Shown here: positions 38,144 through 51,627 of the stretch, piece by piece
Position numbering within the stretch: the first letter of the stretch is position 1
How the letters are laid out: every line of letters starts with the position of its first letter
NCBI GenBank assembly: GCA_000708835.1
Contig: DF236969.1
Coordinates: 186,001 to 250,000, forward strand
Direction: 5' to 3'
From: Klebsormidium nitens
Taxonomy: Eukaryota; Streptophyta; Klebsormidiophyceae; Klebsormidiales; Klebsormidiaceae
DNA: 64,000 bases
The notes under the pieces: generated by a model
What the model was told of the DNA's origin: nothing
Databases searched by the model: none
The model's input: the letters and a program-made list of their open reading frames with translations, nothing else
Program-made: the position numbers and the translations under genes

Positions 38144-40107
38144 AGTACTTTTATGAAGTTTTGATCTCTCCGCTTTTGATTGCCCCCTCATACCGATGTT
38201 GACCGGATCTAGCTTCTTCTGGCAGGCGTTTTGCCCGCATTGCAAGCTCTTCAACCACTCTAGATAGTCAACCTCGATCTTGCTCAGCTGCTCCACACCA
38301 AATAGAATGTCCTCCCCCTTGGAAGTTTTGCGATGTAGGGTTTAGTATGGGGTTTAGAGTTTTTCTTTTTCGAAGCAGGAATCTGCTGGGGTTGGTAGAA
38401 GGTTAGTCGCTCAAGTTTCGATCTCGGTCAACCCGGTCAACCCGGTAAGGGTTTCGACCAATAGGATCACGCATAAAAATGCCTTTGCCATTTCGGAACA
38501 TGTAGCTTCCCTCGATCCCTCGGGGATCCCTCTAATATCGTAGCAATGCCTTTGCAGGACACGAGCGTTGCTCATAGGACCACACGGAGGGCACCCCTTT
38601 GCCTCCTTCCAAGCCGAAAGAAGCGGTGGACGTCCAAGCCGTTCGAGGAGCAGTCCCGTCCAATTCGAATCCAGCGTCGACAGGGCGTCCACTGAAGGAG
38701 AAAGATAGGACATCGCGTGAGTTGATCTCCTGTTGATTTGAAGAAGCCTCTTTCTTGGCGGGGGCCGTCCTTGAATGCTCGAGTAGGAAAAGCCCAGAAT
38801 GCAGCTTCGAGCCCCGCTGCCTCGATGATGATTTATAAGGTTCTATTAGTCTTCATGATTGTCGCACATGTCGTCAAGACTTGGTCAAGACATATTCAAC
38901 ATGTTCGCCCTGCTTGAACACGTGTCTCTTTGGGATTACTTCTATCAAAGCGAGATTTCACATTCTGAGAGTAAAGGTGGTATGAACTTAGCCTTATCTG
39001 TGGCTCGTTAAATGGTGATGCACTGAGGCGCATCAAAGTAAACCGAGGGGCAGCAGAAGCGTCTTCAGCTGTCCAGAATTGCCAGCTGGCTAATCCGCTC
39101 CAAAATGCGGACGGTACTATTTAGGATCTAAGCATGCTGAACGGGGATGCAAGACGGATTCTATACAGCTTGGACAGGTCAACATGCTCAAAAGCTCGAT
39201 TGGTTAGTATGATACGGCCGAGGTATGACTGCTTGTTCTGTGACTGTACGGCAACAAGCTGGTATAGAACATGAGGCTCCTAGTTGGTTAGTGATTGAGT
39301 CCGAAGTGTTACCATAACGGTATCAGGAGGAAACAAGCAATCGGAACTTCGATTGCACATTGAAGCAAGCAGTGAGAGGATTCATCTTCTGTGTTGAAGT
39401 TGCGTATGGTGACCCCGCAATTTGACGACGTTCAGCTCCATGTAGTCAGATGCATGCGCTCCGACTTACAAACATGTCACAGGTCGTCGGTATACCGGCC
39501 AAGGATCAAACTTACGATCATTGCATGAAATCAAAGACAACTTAGGTCGACAATCTCAGCTGTTCTTCGCGGATCCTAAACTCAATAATTCAGTTATATC
39601 TGAAGTAATGATTGGAACTCGGGACTGCACATGTGCCGTACGTTCGAACCATGCGCGCATGCGCATGCATGAGGTCGCCGGAAGTAGCCGCAACAATCGA
39701 GGATGGGTCAGGAGGTCGCAAACTAGAAGCTGGATAAATGAAAGTCTAAGGGTTCCTCAAACGTATCCTCGAGCTGGCGGCATGATCGATCGGATCACTC
39801 AGGCTACAACATCATGGATTCATACACGGCACGGTACTTAAATACGCATCATTAGGCTGAGATACATGCTTTAGATTGCGAGTAGCCGGTTGGTACTTCA
39901 AGCATGGCGCTTGCAGAGCAAGTGGCATGCTCAACCGGATATTGTTGCAAACGAGAGCACGACCAGACAGGTTGAATTCATCCTTCACTGCTCGCTTGAG
40001 CGGGACCTCTCAAATGTTCGCTCCCGCCCAGGTTCAAATGCGGTCTTCCAGATACAACGAAACGACACAGACAGACTTCTCCAGCTTCACTTTCAGGCAT
40101 GTGTTCA
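38144..40107. other. Intergenic region between GDSL esterase and RLT gene
   Basis: This holds the GDSL promoter and the RLT 3' UTR (both genes on the minus strand). Frames at 38411-38713 (-) and 39521-39841 (+) are open but carry no motif and no consistent splice partners. An alternating CATGCG-type palindromic stretch sits near 39650-39675. No RNA gene or transposon features are seen. Confidence 0.55.
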
Positions 40108-43100
40108 TCATCTTGTAGATGGTTCGGGATCCGGCTCATCAGCCTCACTATCGCCTCCGTCTTCCTCCTCGTCCTCCTCTTCCTCTTCTGACTCTTCTTC
40201 CCCTGCCTCTCCGTCCTCGCTTTCACCTTCCTCATCGACCTCCTCTTTTGCCCCACTGTCACTAGCCTCCTCTTCGTCCATTTCCTCTTCACTTTCTCCT
40301 TCCTCCTTCTCTTTCTCCTCGCTGTCGGGCCGGGCTGACGTCTCCCTTTGCTCCCCCCCTTCCTCCTCGCTTTCGTCGTCGATGACCCAGTCCTCCCCTC
40401 CTGCCGCTGGCGGCACCTCACCAGCTCCGCTTTCAACAACCCAGGTCGGAACTTTCTTTCGCTGGCCTCGACCGAGAGTCTCGTCCTCCCGCATATCTGC
40501 CAAACCCCCTCTTCCAGAGCCCCGCTTGCCCCTCTCCACCGGCACTGCGGCCAGCTCATCCGCCTCCCTGTCGAGCTCCTTCCCCGCACCTCGGCCCGGG
40601 CCCCTTCCCCGACCCCCTCCCCTGCCTCGTCCCCTCCCTCTTCCTCTCCCCCGGCTGCCCTCCCCCCCCCGCTGCCCGCCCCGATCTGTCCGTGAGTTCC
40701 GGGCGCCTCCAAGATCTGAGTTGGCAGCTCGAACGGCTCTTTCGCAGGCGAGTCAAGGGCCGGCCAGACCCTGCCCCGCCCTCTTCCCCTGCCCCCCCTC
40801 CTTCCACCTCTCTTACCCCCTCTTTTCAAGCCACTGCCCGGCGGCCGTCCAATCCTCTTCTTCCCGAGAAGAGGGCTCACTTTCTTGGAAGCCATGCCAG
40901 GAAGCTTGCCGGAAGGCTGACCAGGACCCGGGACGTGCTCTGCTCCCGCAGGGGGTACCGACAGCAGCAAAGAAGCGGGCAACTCCCACCCCCCGAAAAG
41001 GTTCTCCTTTTTCCCGTCCCCCTGCCCAACCAGACTCCGCAAATCGTTCTCCTTGTCGTATAAGAGCGCGCCGTCGAACGCCAGCAGCCGGAGTGCGACC
41101 GCCGCCGTCGTGCGGGGCAGCCAGGGCAGCACGGAGGGCCCGCTTTTCTCTCCTGGGAGGGCCGCGCTACCCCTGTTGGGTGCCCCCCGGCTGAGGATCT
41201 CGCTCGTGGTTTCGAACGATGGGGCGAGACCTCCGCTAGAGCGCATGACCACGCCCTCTATTTCCGCGAGCGCTTCTAGCAGGTCCAGGGGGGTCGCCGC
41301 GCGCTTGACCTGGTTGGCCCACCGGTCGCGGTTCTGCTCCATCCACACGTTGTCCACGTACTCCGCAGGGATTGTCGCCTGGCACAACGAAAGCGGGAGC
41401 ACAGCTTACTGGGCCGTCCTTCGAACTTTTAAAGATAGTGACTCGGAAGTGACTGGATGTGTATGTTCGGCTTTCACTCCCATGAGCTCCTAATGCTCAT
41501 AAGAAGCCAAGAAGCCGCTTCTCTCCGATCTCGGGCTGAAGTTACAGATCTCCCTTCAAAGTTTAGGTTTGAGAGTTGATAATAGAGAAAACACATTTCA
41601 AAGGCTTGCAAATAGAAAGCGTCCATCCAAACATTCTTTTCAGGCCCTGATTTCTACACCTGGCACAGAAATCTCACCGCCAATGAGGGCTTCAACAAGC
41701 TAGGAAAGCGGCAGCCTTACAGCAGACCAGCATAACAACCAGGAACCCTTCATGTAGAACCAAGCGTCCCGACCAACCAAGAAATTAGAACTCTCACGTC
41801 GTCACGACAGCCCTCACCTCCACATCCATCAGTTCCGCTTTGATCTTCTGTATTCTGGGGGTGGGCCTCTCCAGAGGCGCGAATCGCGGCCAGTCCGGGT
41901 CGCCCGCTTTTACCTTCTCCTCGCACTGCTCCAGATGCTGCGTCCACGCCTCGAGCGAGATCGCGGTGTGCTCGTGGGTGACGTGGCAGAACTCGCAGTG
42001 CCGCTCCTCCTTTGGTCGCAAGACCTCCTGCAGGGGTGAGCGATTGTCAGACTGGAGGGCTTCTGATTTGGAGCGCAGTAGTAACATCCGGGTTGACAAA
42101 TTTTAGTGGAGTGAGTCATCAGAAAGACCATTTTTGTCTTCTGAGTTTTGCCGCGGGGACCAGTCTGGCCATATCGTAATGTCCATTGTGAAGGCGCTAC
42201 GTGTCCAAGTCCTGTTCAAGCCGGGTGCTTTGAATGGGGAGAAGCAGCGTTTGGACCATGTCCGGTCGAGTCCGAAAGGTGGATAGCGGGAAGCGCCGCT
42301 AGGACTCGTTAACAACAACTGAAGAAATATCTGTCTCAACGTATCATCGATCCGGCAGAGACTGAACGTAGAAGTTTAAAATGCAGACGTCCAGTAAAAA
42401 CTCTCAGCAAAGCGAAAATATCAGGACACGACGCATTCGGCACGCCACACGTATGCAACCACGCCTTACCTGACAATACTCGCACCGGTGAAGCTTCTCC
42501 GAGAGCCCCGTCTCCTCGTCCAGGATCTTCCCCGCGCGCGTCTTCACGTCCCACAGATATTTCTCCGCCTCCTCAAACCTCGCCAAAACCTCCGACCCCT
42601 GCCGTTGCAAGCTCAACGCGCCCTCGGCACCCTCCCGCTTCTGCAGCTTCCGAGACGGACCGAGCGCGCCGCCCTCCGGCCCCTGAGGGGGATTCCCCAG
42701 CACCCGGAGGAAGACTGTCGGGGGCTCGATCGGCGTGGTTGCCACCGGCCCCGAATGGTAGAAATACGGTTCCGCAACTCCCCCGAAAGCCTGGCTCTGA
42801 CGCCCCGCTGACAGAACTTGAGGGTGCAAAACGACGGCGCCAGGACTCTGCATCGCACCGTATGGGGCGCCGGAGGGGGGGAAGGAGAAGCGCCCGGCGG
42901 GCAAGGGCTGAGGCCCCCCGAAAAAGGGCTGCTGGTGGGGCCAGTTTGCGGTAGGGGAGCGCAGCGGCGGAGAGGCGAGCGTGGGTCGAAAAGCCGAGCT
43001 GGGCCGGCCGCTGGGGAGAGCTGGGCCGCCCACGTTGCTCAGGAACCGGTTCAGTCTCTCGAGCTCCTCGTACTGCGCCCGGGCGACTTGGGCGTGCAGC

Positions 43101-46100
43101 GGCTCTTCGGGCAGAGGGTTTGCAGGTCCCGAGAAATGGGCGGGGGGGGGCTGCGGGGACCGGTTCTCCGCGAAAGGCCCCTGCAAAGGGAGGGGTTGCG
43201 CGGAGCGATTCTCGAGGAACGGTCCCTGAGACATGGGGATGGGCCTCGCCAAGGACTGGGCGGTTAGGATTTGGGGGGACCGATTCTCTGCAAAGGACCC
43301 CTGAGACACGGGTACAGGCCTTGTTGACTGGCCCGCAGCATCTACAGCGAGCGGCCAGGATCTGGGGCCGGGCTGCATTTGGGAAAACTTTGCCTCAAAT
43401 GGGGAAGAGGGTTTTGAGGGGCCAGTTTGATGCTTGTTCTCTTCGTTATGGGGGGCCGAGTGGTGAGCATGCGCTTCCGCAGCTCTGAACGGACTGTGCA
43501 CTGAAGGAGGAGCCGGGAGGGAACTGGTTGTTGGCCCCTGGAAAGCATGTTCAACTGGCATCCGATCCTGGGGCGAACTGATTTGTCGCTCTGGAAGGCT
43601 CTGCCAGTCGGGTTGCCTCGCTTGTGTCTGCTGCGCGGGTTGGAACGGGCTCTCGGTCGGCAGTCGTTCGCTTCCTGGACTGTCTCTCCTTGACGAGAAT
43701 GCCGAATGATGCTGTTGGAAAGACGGGGGCCCGTCCACTGCGGGGCTTTGAAACCTGAGGCCGCCCCCAAACGGTGAGAACGCACTCGGCGAGGCCGTCA
43801 CGGGTGACCTCAACTCTCGAGAGCCTTGCAAAGACTCCGCCCGTCTCTGCTCCGCCTCTCCTGCGCTCCCCTGCCTTTGCGGCGTTGGCTGTGCCCCTCC
43901 CGCCTGAGGCCCCTCCGTTCTGCTCTGGGGGGGTATTTGGAGCACGGGTCGAGTCAGTGGCTGCATTCCCCCACCTTGCCGCAAAAACTGGCCCGAACCA
44001 CCCCGCATGCCCCGCTCTGCGGACCCCGCCACAGCCAGCCGTGGCGGCAAGCCCCGGCCGTTCTTGCGCATTCCAGTCCGGATACGCGGTCCCAGCCGCC
44101 GCAAGCTCTCTAACAGTGCCGCTTCTCTTCGACCGCGTGCGTCCAGACAACCCAGTAGGGCCTCCAACCCAGCTTCCGAGTCAATCGACTCCCAGTGCCA
44201 GTCTTCCGCCGATTGGAAGTAGATCCGTCCGGTGTACGGACCCGCATCGCTTGCCCCGCTCGGCTCGAACAGAAAGTACCGGTTGTGCCGGCGATCCCTC
44301 CCGATCTCGAGCCCTCTGATCGCGTTTTCTTCCTCGCATTTCCGCAAGAGCTCGCCTCGCTGGCTCCTCGACTGAATCGGCTCTTCCTTCTTGCCCGCCT
44401 CCCCCACATTTACCTCCCCCCCATTCTGCTGCTTCTTCCGCTCGGCCCACATCTGCCGGCGCAGCGCCGCCGTCACTTCAAAGCGCTCCTCGAGCGCCTC
44501 GCGGATGATCTCCGTGTCGTTCACGGCGTTCACGAGCGCTCCCAGCGCCTCCAACCGTTCCGCCACGCTGAGACTCGAGTAGTCCGACCGCAACAGCGCT
44601 TGCACGAACGGCGCGCCTTCGTTCACCACCTCTCCCAATGTCTCTTCCTCCTCCTCGAGGTCCTCTTCATCCTCCTCTTCGCTCCCTTCCTCCTCCTCGT
44701 CGCAATCTAGGCTTTGCACCTTGGTTTCGACACCGATGCCAGCACCGTTCTCTAGTTTTGCGTCCTCTTTCGACTGGTCCTGGAGCTCAGGCCCCTCTTT
44801 CCGCGACTTTACTTCGCCACCCTCCCCTTCCAACTGAGGCCCCTCGTGAACCCGGCTGAGCGCATCCTTCCTCACCGTTTCGCTCTGAACCTTGCCCCCG
44901 AGAAGCTCGTCACTTTCGCCCTTCTTTACACCATCCGCTTCCAGTTCCTCGGCCGCCGGAACCCCGACCTCCTCTAAATCGGCGGCCGTGCCCTCAGACA
45001 GAGCAACTTCCGCCTCGGTGCCCGGTTCGCATTCTTCGCCCTCTTCCTCGCCCTCCTCTTCGTCTGCCTCCTCCACATCACCGAGCGCTCTCTGGAGCAT
45101 GGTGCTGGCTGACCGCCGGTACGCTGCTACCAGCCGGTACCGGTTGGTGCCAACGACGCCCCCAACGCGCGAAAAGCACGAGTCCCGCAGCGCACTCACG
45201 ATTGTGAAGTCGGCCGACTTGTGCTCGCTCAGGTCCTTCAGCCCAGCCTCCTGCAAAGTCATACGGAATAAGAGTTTCGAACAAGTCAAGCGGCGCGCAC
45301 GCTTTGAAGAATTCAATCGGTTTGTAGAGATCACAGATTAAGAGGGTCCTAGAACGACGACTCGTCCTCTTTAGATCCGAACCCGTTTTCCAGGCCAACC
45401 GAATTTAGAGCTGCCCTTGGACAGTGCTGACAGCAAATTGTCCAAAAACGGGCTTCCAGAAGAATCCGGTTTCAATCCGTTCACCACTCCAGCAGCACCG
45501 TCTTGGCTCGGCGATGATATCAAGATTCGTCTCCTACCCTCAATCGTTCCACCAACAAGAAGCACCTGGAAGCAGTCAGAAGAAGGTGATTGACAACGGG
45601 GAACAGCGCTCCTCACCTTGATCTGAGCCACAATTTCTTTGATGGTCAGCCCTGCTGGTCCGGCCTCGGAGAGAACATGGAAGACGGCGTACTTCACAGT
45701 CCCCACTGTCAGGGGCTTGTATGGCTTGCCCTGGTGTCGCCCCCTCTTTTGAGACCGTCCTGCCTTCGAAGCTCTTGCCTTTCGCCCGTCAATCTGCATC
45801 CAGTATGGTTGTGTCAGCGTTAAGAAACAGCTTTAGAAACTCCCTGTCAGGCCTCATTACAGAGGCAGCCGTGCCCCGATAGTTGTTGCCAGATTTAACG
45901 TTCAATGTTCTTCAATTTTTGCCCCCAGAACCAAAAAGTCGCCACCATCAATCAAAAGGTTCGATCGCAAGCACCGGAGACAACTCCGTAACTGACAGGT
46001 CAGCCTTCTTTCAAAATCCTCTTCTTGCCTGAAAGCCCGAAGACGACATGATTAGAAAGACACTAAACAGAATCGTACCTGAGCAATGGCTGCCTCGACC

Positions 46101-49100
46101 GCGGCTCCAGACCTCAAGAGCTCAGCTCCATTTTCCCCGTCGCTCTCATCCTCGAAGCTCTCCTTCTTGTCCGCATACTTCGGCCCCAGCCCAGCGCAGA
46201 TCGCCCACTGCCTCAGAAGCTCGGGCCACGTGAGCGCGTTCAGGTCCCGCCACCACTGCTTCACATCGAAACCCCATTTTGCCGCATGCTCTACTAGGGG
46301 GTGCACTGGAACCAGTGGCGGGAGCCCCCCTTCAGGAACAGGGTAGCTGGCCGCCTCCGCTTCTGCCCTCTCCTGAAACGCCCGTATGTCAGCAGCGACC
46401 ACCCGCAGCAAGCCGATGTGCACCTCGCCGAGAAGCCTGCTGTCAAAGTCGTCCAGGGCGTTCGCTAGCTCCTCAGGTGTGAACGGCCAGAGGCCCAGCT
46501 GTTCCGAGAATGACGTCACGAAGCTCCAGGCCATGAGGAGATTCCCGGTTGCCTCGCAGCTCTCGTCCCAGGGTTCCCCTGTCAGCACCGGCTTCATCTC
46601 GACATTCCGAGGGGGGAACTCATGCATCGCAACCGAGACTTCGTACCCGCCCGACTCGCCTTCCCGGGCTTGCTTCCGCAGCTTCAGATCCCGCCTCTCG
46701 TTCTGTTCTGCGATCTTTTCGGCATACAACACGTCCTCCGAGACGTCGTCGTCCGAACAGTACTCGAACTGCATTCGGACGTCCAGCCCCTGGGCCTTGG
46801 CTGCGGCCTGCAGCTCGCACAGCTCGTCTTCCATCAGTTCGGACGCCTGCCGGGCGGCCCGCTTGGCAACCTCGCGGGCACGAAGCACTCGGGCGCGCTG
46901 CTCCTCGCGAGCTTTGCGGCTTGCCTCCTTGGCAGCTTCTTTTATCCGCTCTTTCTCAACCTGGAGACAGAGAAATTTTGATCAGACTGACTGTCACGCA
47001 GTCCCACATGGCCTGCCTTCGTAGGCAATCCTTGGGGACGTCAAGATTTTTGCACCAGGCAATCCTGAATTTCGTAGCGCCATAAAAGCAGCTTTTCCAA
47101 GTACACTGCTTACAGCTTCAATCTTTTTCAGATTGGATGGACAGAAGGTACACGATGAACGTGACGAACGGCAGATTACGTACCCAAGAAAAATTCTCTA
47201 AGGCGATTGACCATTTGAAAATGCTGCTCAAGACCTGTGAGCTGGCCAACTCGAATAAGAACAACTCGAACAATAAAGGCAAACGAGGGTTACAAAAAGA
47301 AACACAACCCAGCATTCTGACATGCAATCCCAGAACTTACCCGTGCTTCCTCCCTCGCCTTCTCCTTCTCCTTCCGTTCTTCTTCTCTCTTCTTCTCGCG
47401 CTCTTCCCTCTCAGACTCCCGAGCCCGCTCCTTCTGCAGCCTGGCGTGCTCCCTCTGCTCCAGGATACGGCGCTTTAGAGCCTCCCTCCGCATGGCCTCT
47501 TCTTGCTGCACGGCCGGGCGCGGGGTCAGATCTGTTTGCAATTGAACTCCACTTCCTCACAATGACGATGCTGACGTAGTTGCGTCGGAGAAAGCCCCTG
47601 GGAACACCATCCGAGTCTTTGAGGTGTCTCCTAAGATCTGACAGGAGTCCAATCATTGCTCAGGATGTTTTTCCATTATCAGCAAAACATTTCCGATAAT
47701 CAGCAGTCACCTACACATGGTTATTACAAAGTTGAAAAGGAGTGTACGGTATTCTTTTGGACAGCGCTAAAGGTCTGGCGTGCGATTGTCCCTGCCCAAT
47801 TGCCAGAGACTGCGGCAGTGTAGAAAGACGTACCTTCTTCTCTGCAAGTGCTTGCCTCTCGAGTTCCCGCTTCAGGAACAACCGGCGCCGTTCCTCTTCC
47901 TTTGACAGCAGCCCTTCCTCACTCTGCACAGGACGTACGGACTCTTTCTTGGTATTGAAACAAGTACAAACAGCGTACGGTTCAAAAGGCGGATAATTTC
48001 ACAAGTGACAATCCACATTTCTACCAGATCGACCGACAGAATACGAATACTATTGTCACTTAGCCCTTTCAGACACATAACCAACGTCACGATAAGCGCA
48101 GTATTTGAGCGGATCTGTTTCTGGAAGCAGACAGTAGGGCCTTTGAGTCAGATTCATTATCATGATAGGTTCATCTCGTCCAAGAACGAGAAAACACTAA
48201 GTCACCTTCCGCCTCTTCTCTGCATTGTATGCCTCCACATCCTCTCCTTGCAGGACCCTCTTGGCCCCACCTCCCGCCGCGTTCCGCCGCTTCTGTTCAG
48301 CAGCTCGGAGGAGTGCTGTGGATGTTGCCAGAGCCGCCGCCGCGGCCGCTGCCTGTCTGCGGAGCAACTCCAGCTCTTCATCGTGTTCCTCCTCCTGCAC
48401 AGATGATAAACATTAATTGGCAAGCTGGAGTGGAGGGTCCGCAAAGCGATTGTGCATTCTTCCACGAATCTGGTAAACAGAAAATGCATGAAGGCTGCGT
48501 CTTGTTGCCAAGACTTTCAAGCTTGGCAGTCGGGACGGTTTGGCAGCACAGTACGAGTACTACTGTTTCTTTCATCAATATTTGCGAGGGGACTCGTTGT
48601 TCGCAATGATCAGTGCCCTATCTTGCAATCTCAGCACATGTGCACATTGAAGGATTCCAAGCAACCAGATTCGAAACAAAGCTCACCTGGTCCGGATAGT
48701 CTGGAGGCCTTCCCACGGGGATGCCCTGGACAATCGGTGGTTGGCCAAAGTAAGGCTGGCCCTGGACAGGACCCTGGAACATGGCTGAACCATGTGGGAA
48801 ACCGGCCTGGCTCATTGGGTGAGCATATGCCTGGTCAGAGGGCAGGTTCCCATGGTGGATGGGGTAAGCCATGGAAGGGTGCTGGTGCTGCAGGATCGGA
48901 GGCCGCGGGTGTTGCAGAGTCGGAGGCGGCGGGTTCTGCAAGGGCGGAGGTTGTGGGGCCGGGGGTCGAGGTGCGAGAGGTCGGAGAGCAGGGCGATCGT
49001 TCCTGGGGGCGACCTTGAGCACCTTGGCTACCTGCCAAAGGAGAAGGTATGCCTGAGCACTGGCAGTAAAAACATTGCAATAGTGCCTGCAGAAAGTAAA

Positions 49101-51627
49101 AATCATGCCGCTCGCGACTGGCATCACAAAAAACGATGTTGTTGAAACAGGACAATGGTCATCCTGCACCATTGTCATGTTATTGCCAGATGTGCGTGCG
49201 AAAGACTTCCTCACATGCATAAGAGCTCTCACCTTCTTCACTGGTTCCTCTTCAGCTTCCTCTGCCTCACCCTTCTGACCTGCCTTCCTCTTCTGAAACC
49301 CTGCAGAAGAACGACAAGGTATCTTTTCTCCTTCACTTACAGCAACCAGTTCATTATTGTGGATCATCACAGAGATTTGTTCAAGGATCACTGGGAATGG
49401 GGGCTGAAAAACCTCCCGAGGAGCACTTCTTCTTTCAGATGATAGGACAAGAGACAGATCAAACTTGCGCAACCACATCATTCAGAAGCTTGACTGCTTG
49501 TAATGCTCCTGTTTCTACACGATGGATTGCCTGACCAAGCATGTAGTCATTAGAAGAGGTACCGCACGACCTCAAGATGCAATTCAGAACTCACCAACCC
49601 ATGGATCTTTTGGTACTGGGTCGAAGCGCACACCCAGGGGAGGTCCATCTTGTCGGATGCCACCCTCAATGTTCCTCTCTACTAGAGCAATCGCTGCGAC
49701 CACCCTCCCACTCCTCCCTGCCTCTGCTGCAGTTGCTGCAGTCATCACAGCAGACTTGACAGCAGTCGCTTTTGGCCCCGGCTTCTTCCTCTCAGGTTTG
49801 TCGGGGGGAGGGCCCATGCTTGCGAAAGGAGCAGCACGCCCCTCGGTATCATTAGTCAGAAAGCGCTCCCGTTCTTTGAGGGCCTCCCGTCTGCTATCCA
49901 GCAAAGCGAGCTCAGCTTCAAGGGCCGCTTTTGAAGTTGGCCCGGATTGGGAGATGCCTGTGCCTCCAAGGTCGTTATTGCCTGCAAAAACCGGCATCCA
50001 AGATTGTATGAAGTTCTTGACTTCATTCTGCATCTGATGATTCATTCACGAGTAAGGGGGCACCCTGGTAAAGCCAGAGCAAACTTGCAATGTCCCCTAC
50101 AGACCCAGTTTGCAATTGTGAACCGCCATTCACAGCCTTACCATTCTGTCGTCGATCTGAGAATTTGGAACTGATACCTGCTTGCCTTAGTGGACCAAGT
50201 GATCTGTCCGATTGGTTTGTTCAGAGGCCGCAAAAATGGTAGGAACACTTTCAATACCGGTTTCGAGGCTGAGAATACTCGCCAGCTTGCCCTTTGCAAA
50301 TAAATTGATATAATCCTTGCTGAAACTCGTGCACTCTCACGATGGATGCCCATTCCAGTACATTGACATCCTTACCTGACAATCTCTTCTTTCCAGACAT
50401 GCTTGATCGTGGGGCATCATCTTCTGGCGACTTTGCCGCCCCTCGCCTCAACCCAATGGGAGCATCTTCACCCTCGCTATCATCTGCATAGAGAGCAAAG
50501 CCTTGTCAATTGCGGCAGTGTCTTCAGCAGCAGTGTCTCAAAAACGACCAGCCGCTTCACAGAACATGAAGCGCCCTGAGCATGTAAAGCACCAACACAT
50601 TCATCAACAGAAAATCTGCAACTAAATCATCCTGACTGTAAGACATCAATATCAAGCATAGAGCAATAGCAATGTACCATCACGTGAATGAGCATCAGGG
50701 CTCTGAAGGTGAGGTGCGTGGACCAAGGAGCCCCACCTTCTGGTGAATCTTGCTGAAAGCCTGCTGCATTTGCGGCTGCTTCAGGCCCTGGTTCTCGGTC
50801 AAGAGTAGCCCGAGTGATGCCCAGCCTTTGTCTCTTGTGTCCAAACCACATTTGGATCTGAGAGTTTGTCAATCCTATGTCTTCGCTCAGGGCAGTGCAT
50901 TGCTCCTGGCTTAGGTACTTGCTCTCTGCATGGAAAACGAACAGAATGTACAGAATTGCTTCTAGGGCATTATCTTTGACATGCCATCACTAAGCAAGAA
51001 CTCCCAAGGGACAATCTGCAAGACATGTCGCTTCGTGAATGACTGCCGAGCTCAAAACAACAGTGCACAAGCGTCCACAAAGGGCGAATCGGCAATATGA
51101 AGCTAACACTTGAGATACAAAGCCGTCCAACGAGTGCAACGGTTTCTTCCGGCTAGAGTAGCCAAGCAAGTCAGATGATTCCTCCACAATGCAAAGAAGA
51201 CGGCTGCAAATACACTGCTGACCTTACTTAAAGCATTCATTCATCATGAGGTTGAGGACCAGATCAATTGATGTAGGACATTGTCGTAATGATCCTGCTT
51301 TACGGCAGAAAGCTGAACAGGTCCCCACTACGATGGCATCATGCACTCCGAGAAACATGCTAGATACTTTCACCTTCAGTGGCAAGTTTCAACGGAGACC
51401 CGGCAGACAACTTCAAAAGGTCTGTGTAAGCACAGAACAGCTTGTGGAGGCTCACCGTCAAAAGCCCGTTCAAGGCACTCCATTTGAGCAGCTGTCTTCC
51501 GCTGCTTGGTGGCTTTCTTGGGCTTGCCCTCAACGGCCATTGGCCTGTCATCTTCACCGTCCATTTCCTGAGCTTGAGGCATGCCTTCAAAGTCGCCATC
51601 AGCTTGGTCCATGGCTGCTGACCTCAT
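40108..51627 (-). CDS. Homeobox-DDT domain protein of the RLT (RINGLET) type, about 15 exons, about 2,270 aa
   Basis: RLT proteins are plant partners of ISWI chromatin remodellers and act in the nucleus. Exons (descending): 51627-51456, 50925-50737, 50483-50376, 49981-49595, 49300-49233, 49031-48687, 48394-48206, 47923-47834, 47505-47341, 46960-46079, 45793-45617, 45250-42470, 42027-41818, then 41378 onward to a stop at 40108. Domains in order: homeodomain (about residues 35-95, with QIQMWFGHKRQ, the canonical Asn51 replaced by His as in RLTs); Pro-rich and coiled-coil Glu/Arg/Lys segments; DDT (about 685-745, with EPWDESCEATGNLL); HARE-HTH (exon 11 into 12); acidic linker; WHIM/WSD block with GRDRRHNRYFLFEP; a long Pro/Gln/Ser-rich insert; a Cys-pair motif split by intron 13 (RCEYCQ then RHCEFCHVTHE); WSD C-terminal block; and an acidic tail. 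The last exon changes frame between about 40880 and 40660. See the separate entry. Arabidopsis RLT1/2 are about 1,700 aa. Confidence 0.92.
40662..40880 (-). other. Frame change near the RLT 3' end: putative intron or homopolymer indel
   Basis: The RLT frame entering at 41378 encodes an AT-hook-like KRIGRPPGSG and an RGG-rich run, then turns into an unlikely Arg/Trp/Cys-rich sequence ending at 39978. A second frame, open below about 40750, continues the RG repeats and ends in a clear Glu/Asp-rich tail at 40108. An intron 40880-40672 (AAA|GTGAGC to gggcag, 209 nt) joins the two frames in phase but has a poor pyrimidine tract and removes the AT-hook. Adding one base to the run of nine C (plus strand) at 40662-40670 also joins them and keeps the AT-hook. 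Confidence 0.6.

Noticed and set aside
39640..39680. GCATGC-rich palindromic stretch as a possible origin or mobile element end
   Set aside because: It is short, with no terminal repeats, target duplication or transposase nearby. Similar words occur elsewhere in AT-rich spacers.
39890..41194. Long plus-strand open frame rich in serine and proline
   Set aside because: It is the antisense shadow of the RLT acidic and RG-rich C-terminal coding sequence. Ser runs mirror Glu/Asp codons on the other strand.
44195..45341. Plus-strand frames rich in Pro, Leu and Ser opposite the large RLT exon
   Set aside because: These are shadows of the 2.8-kb RLT exon on the minus strand. They carry no domain and no splice logic.
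46052..47085. Plus-strand frames across the DDT-domain exon
   Set aside because: They are antisense to a confidently identified DDT-containing exon.
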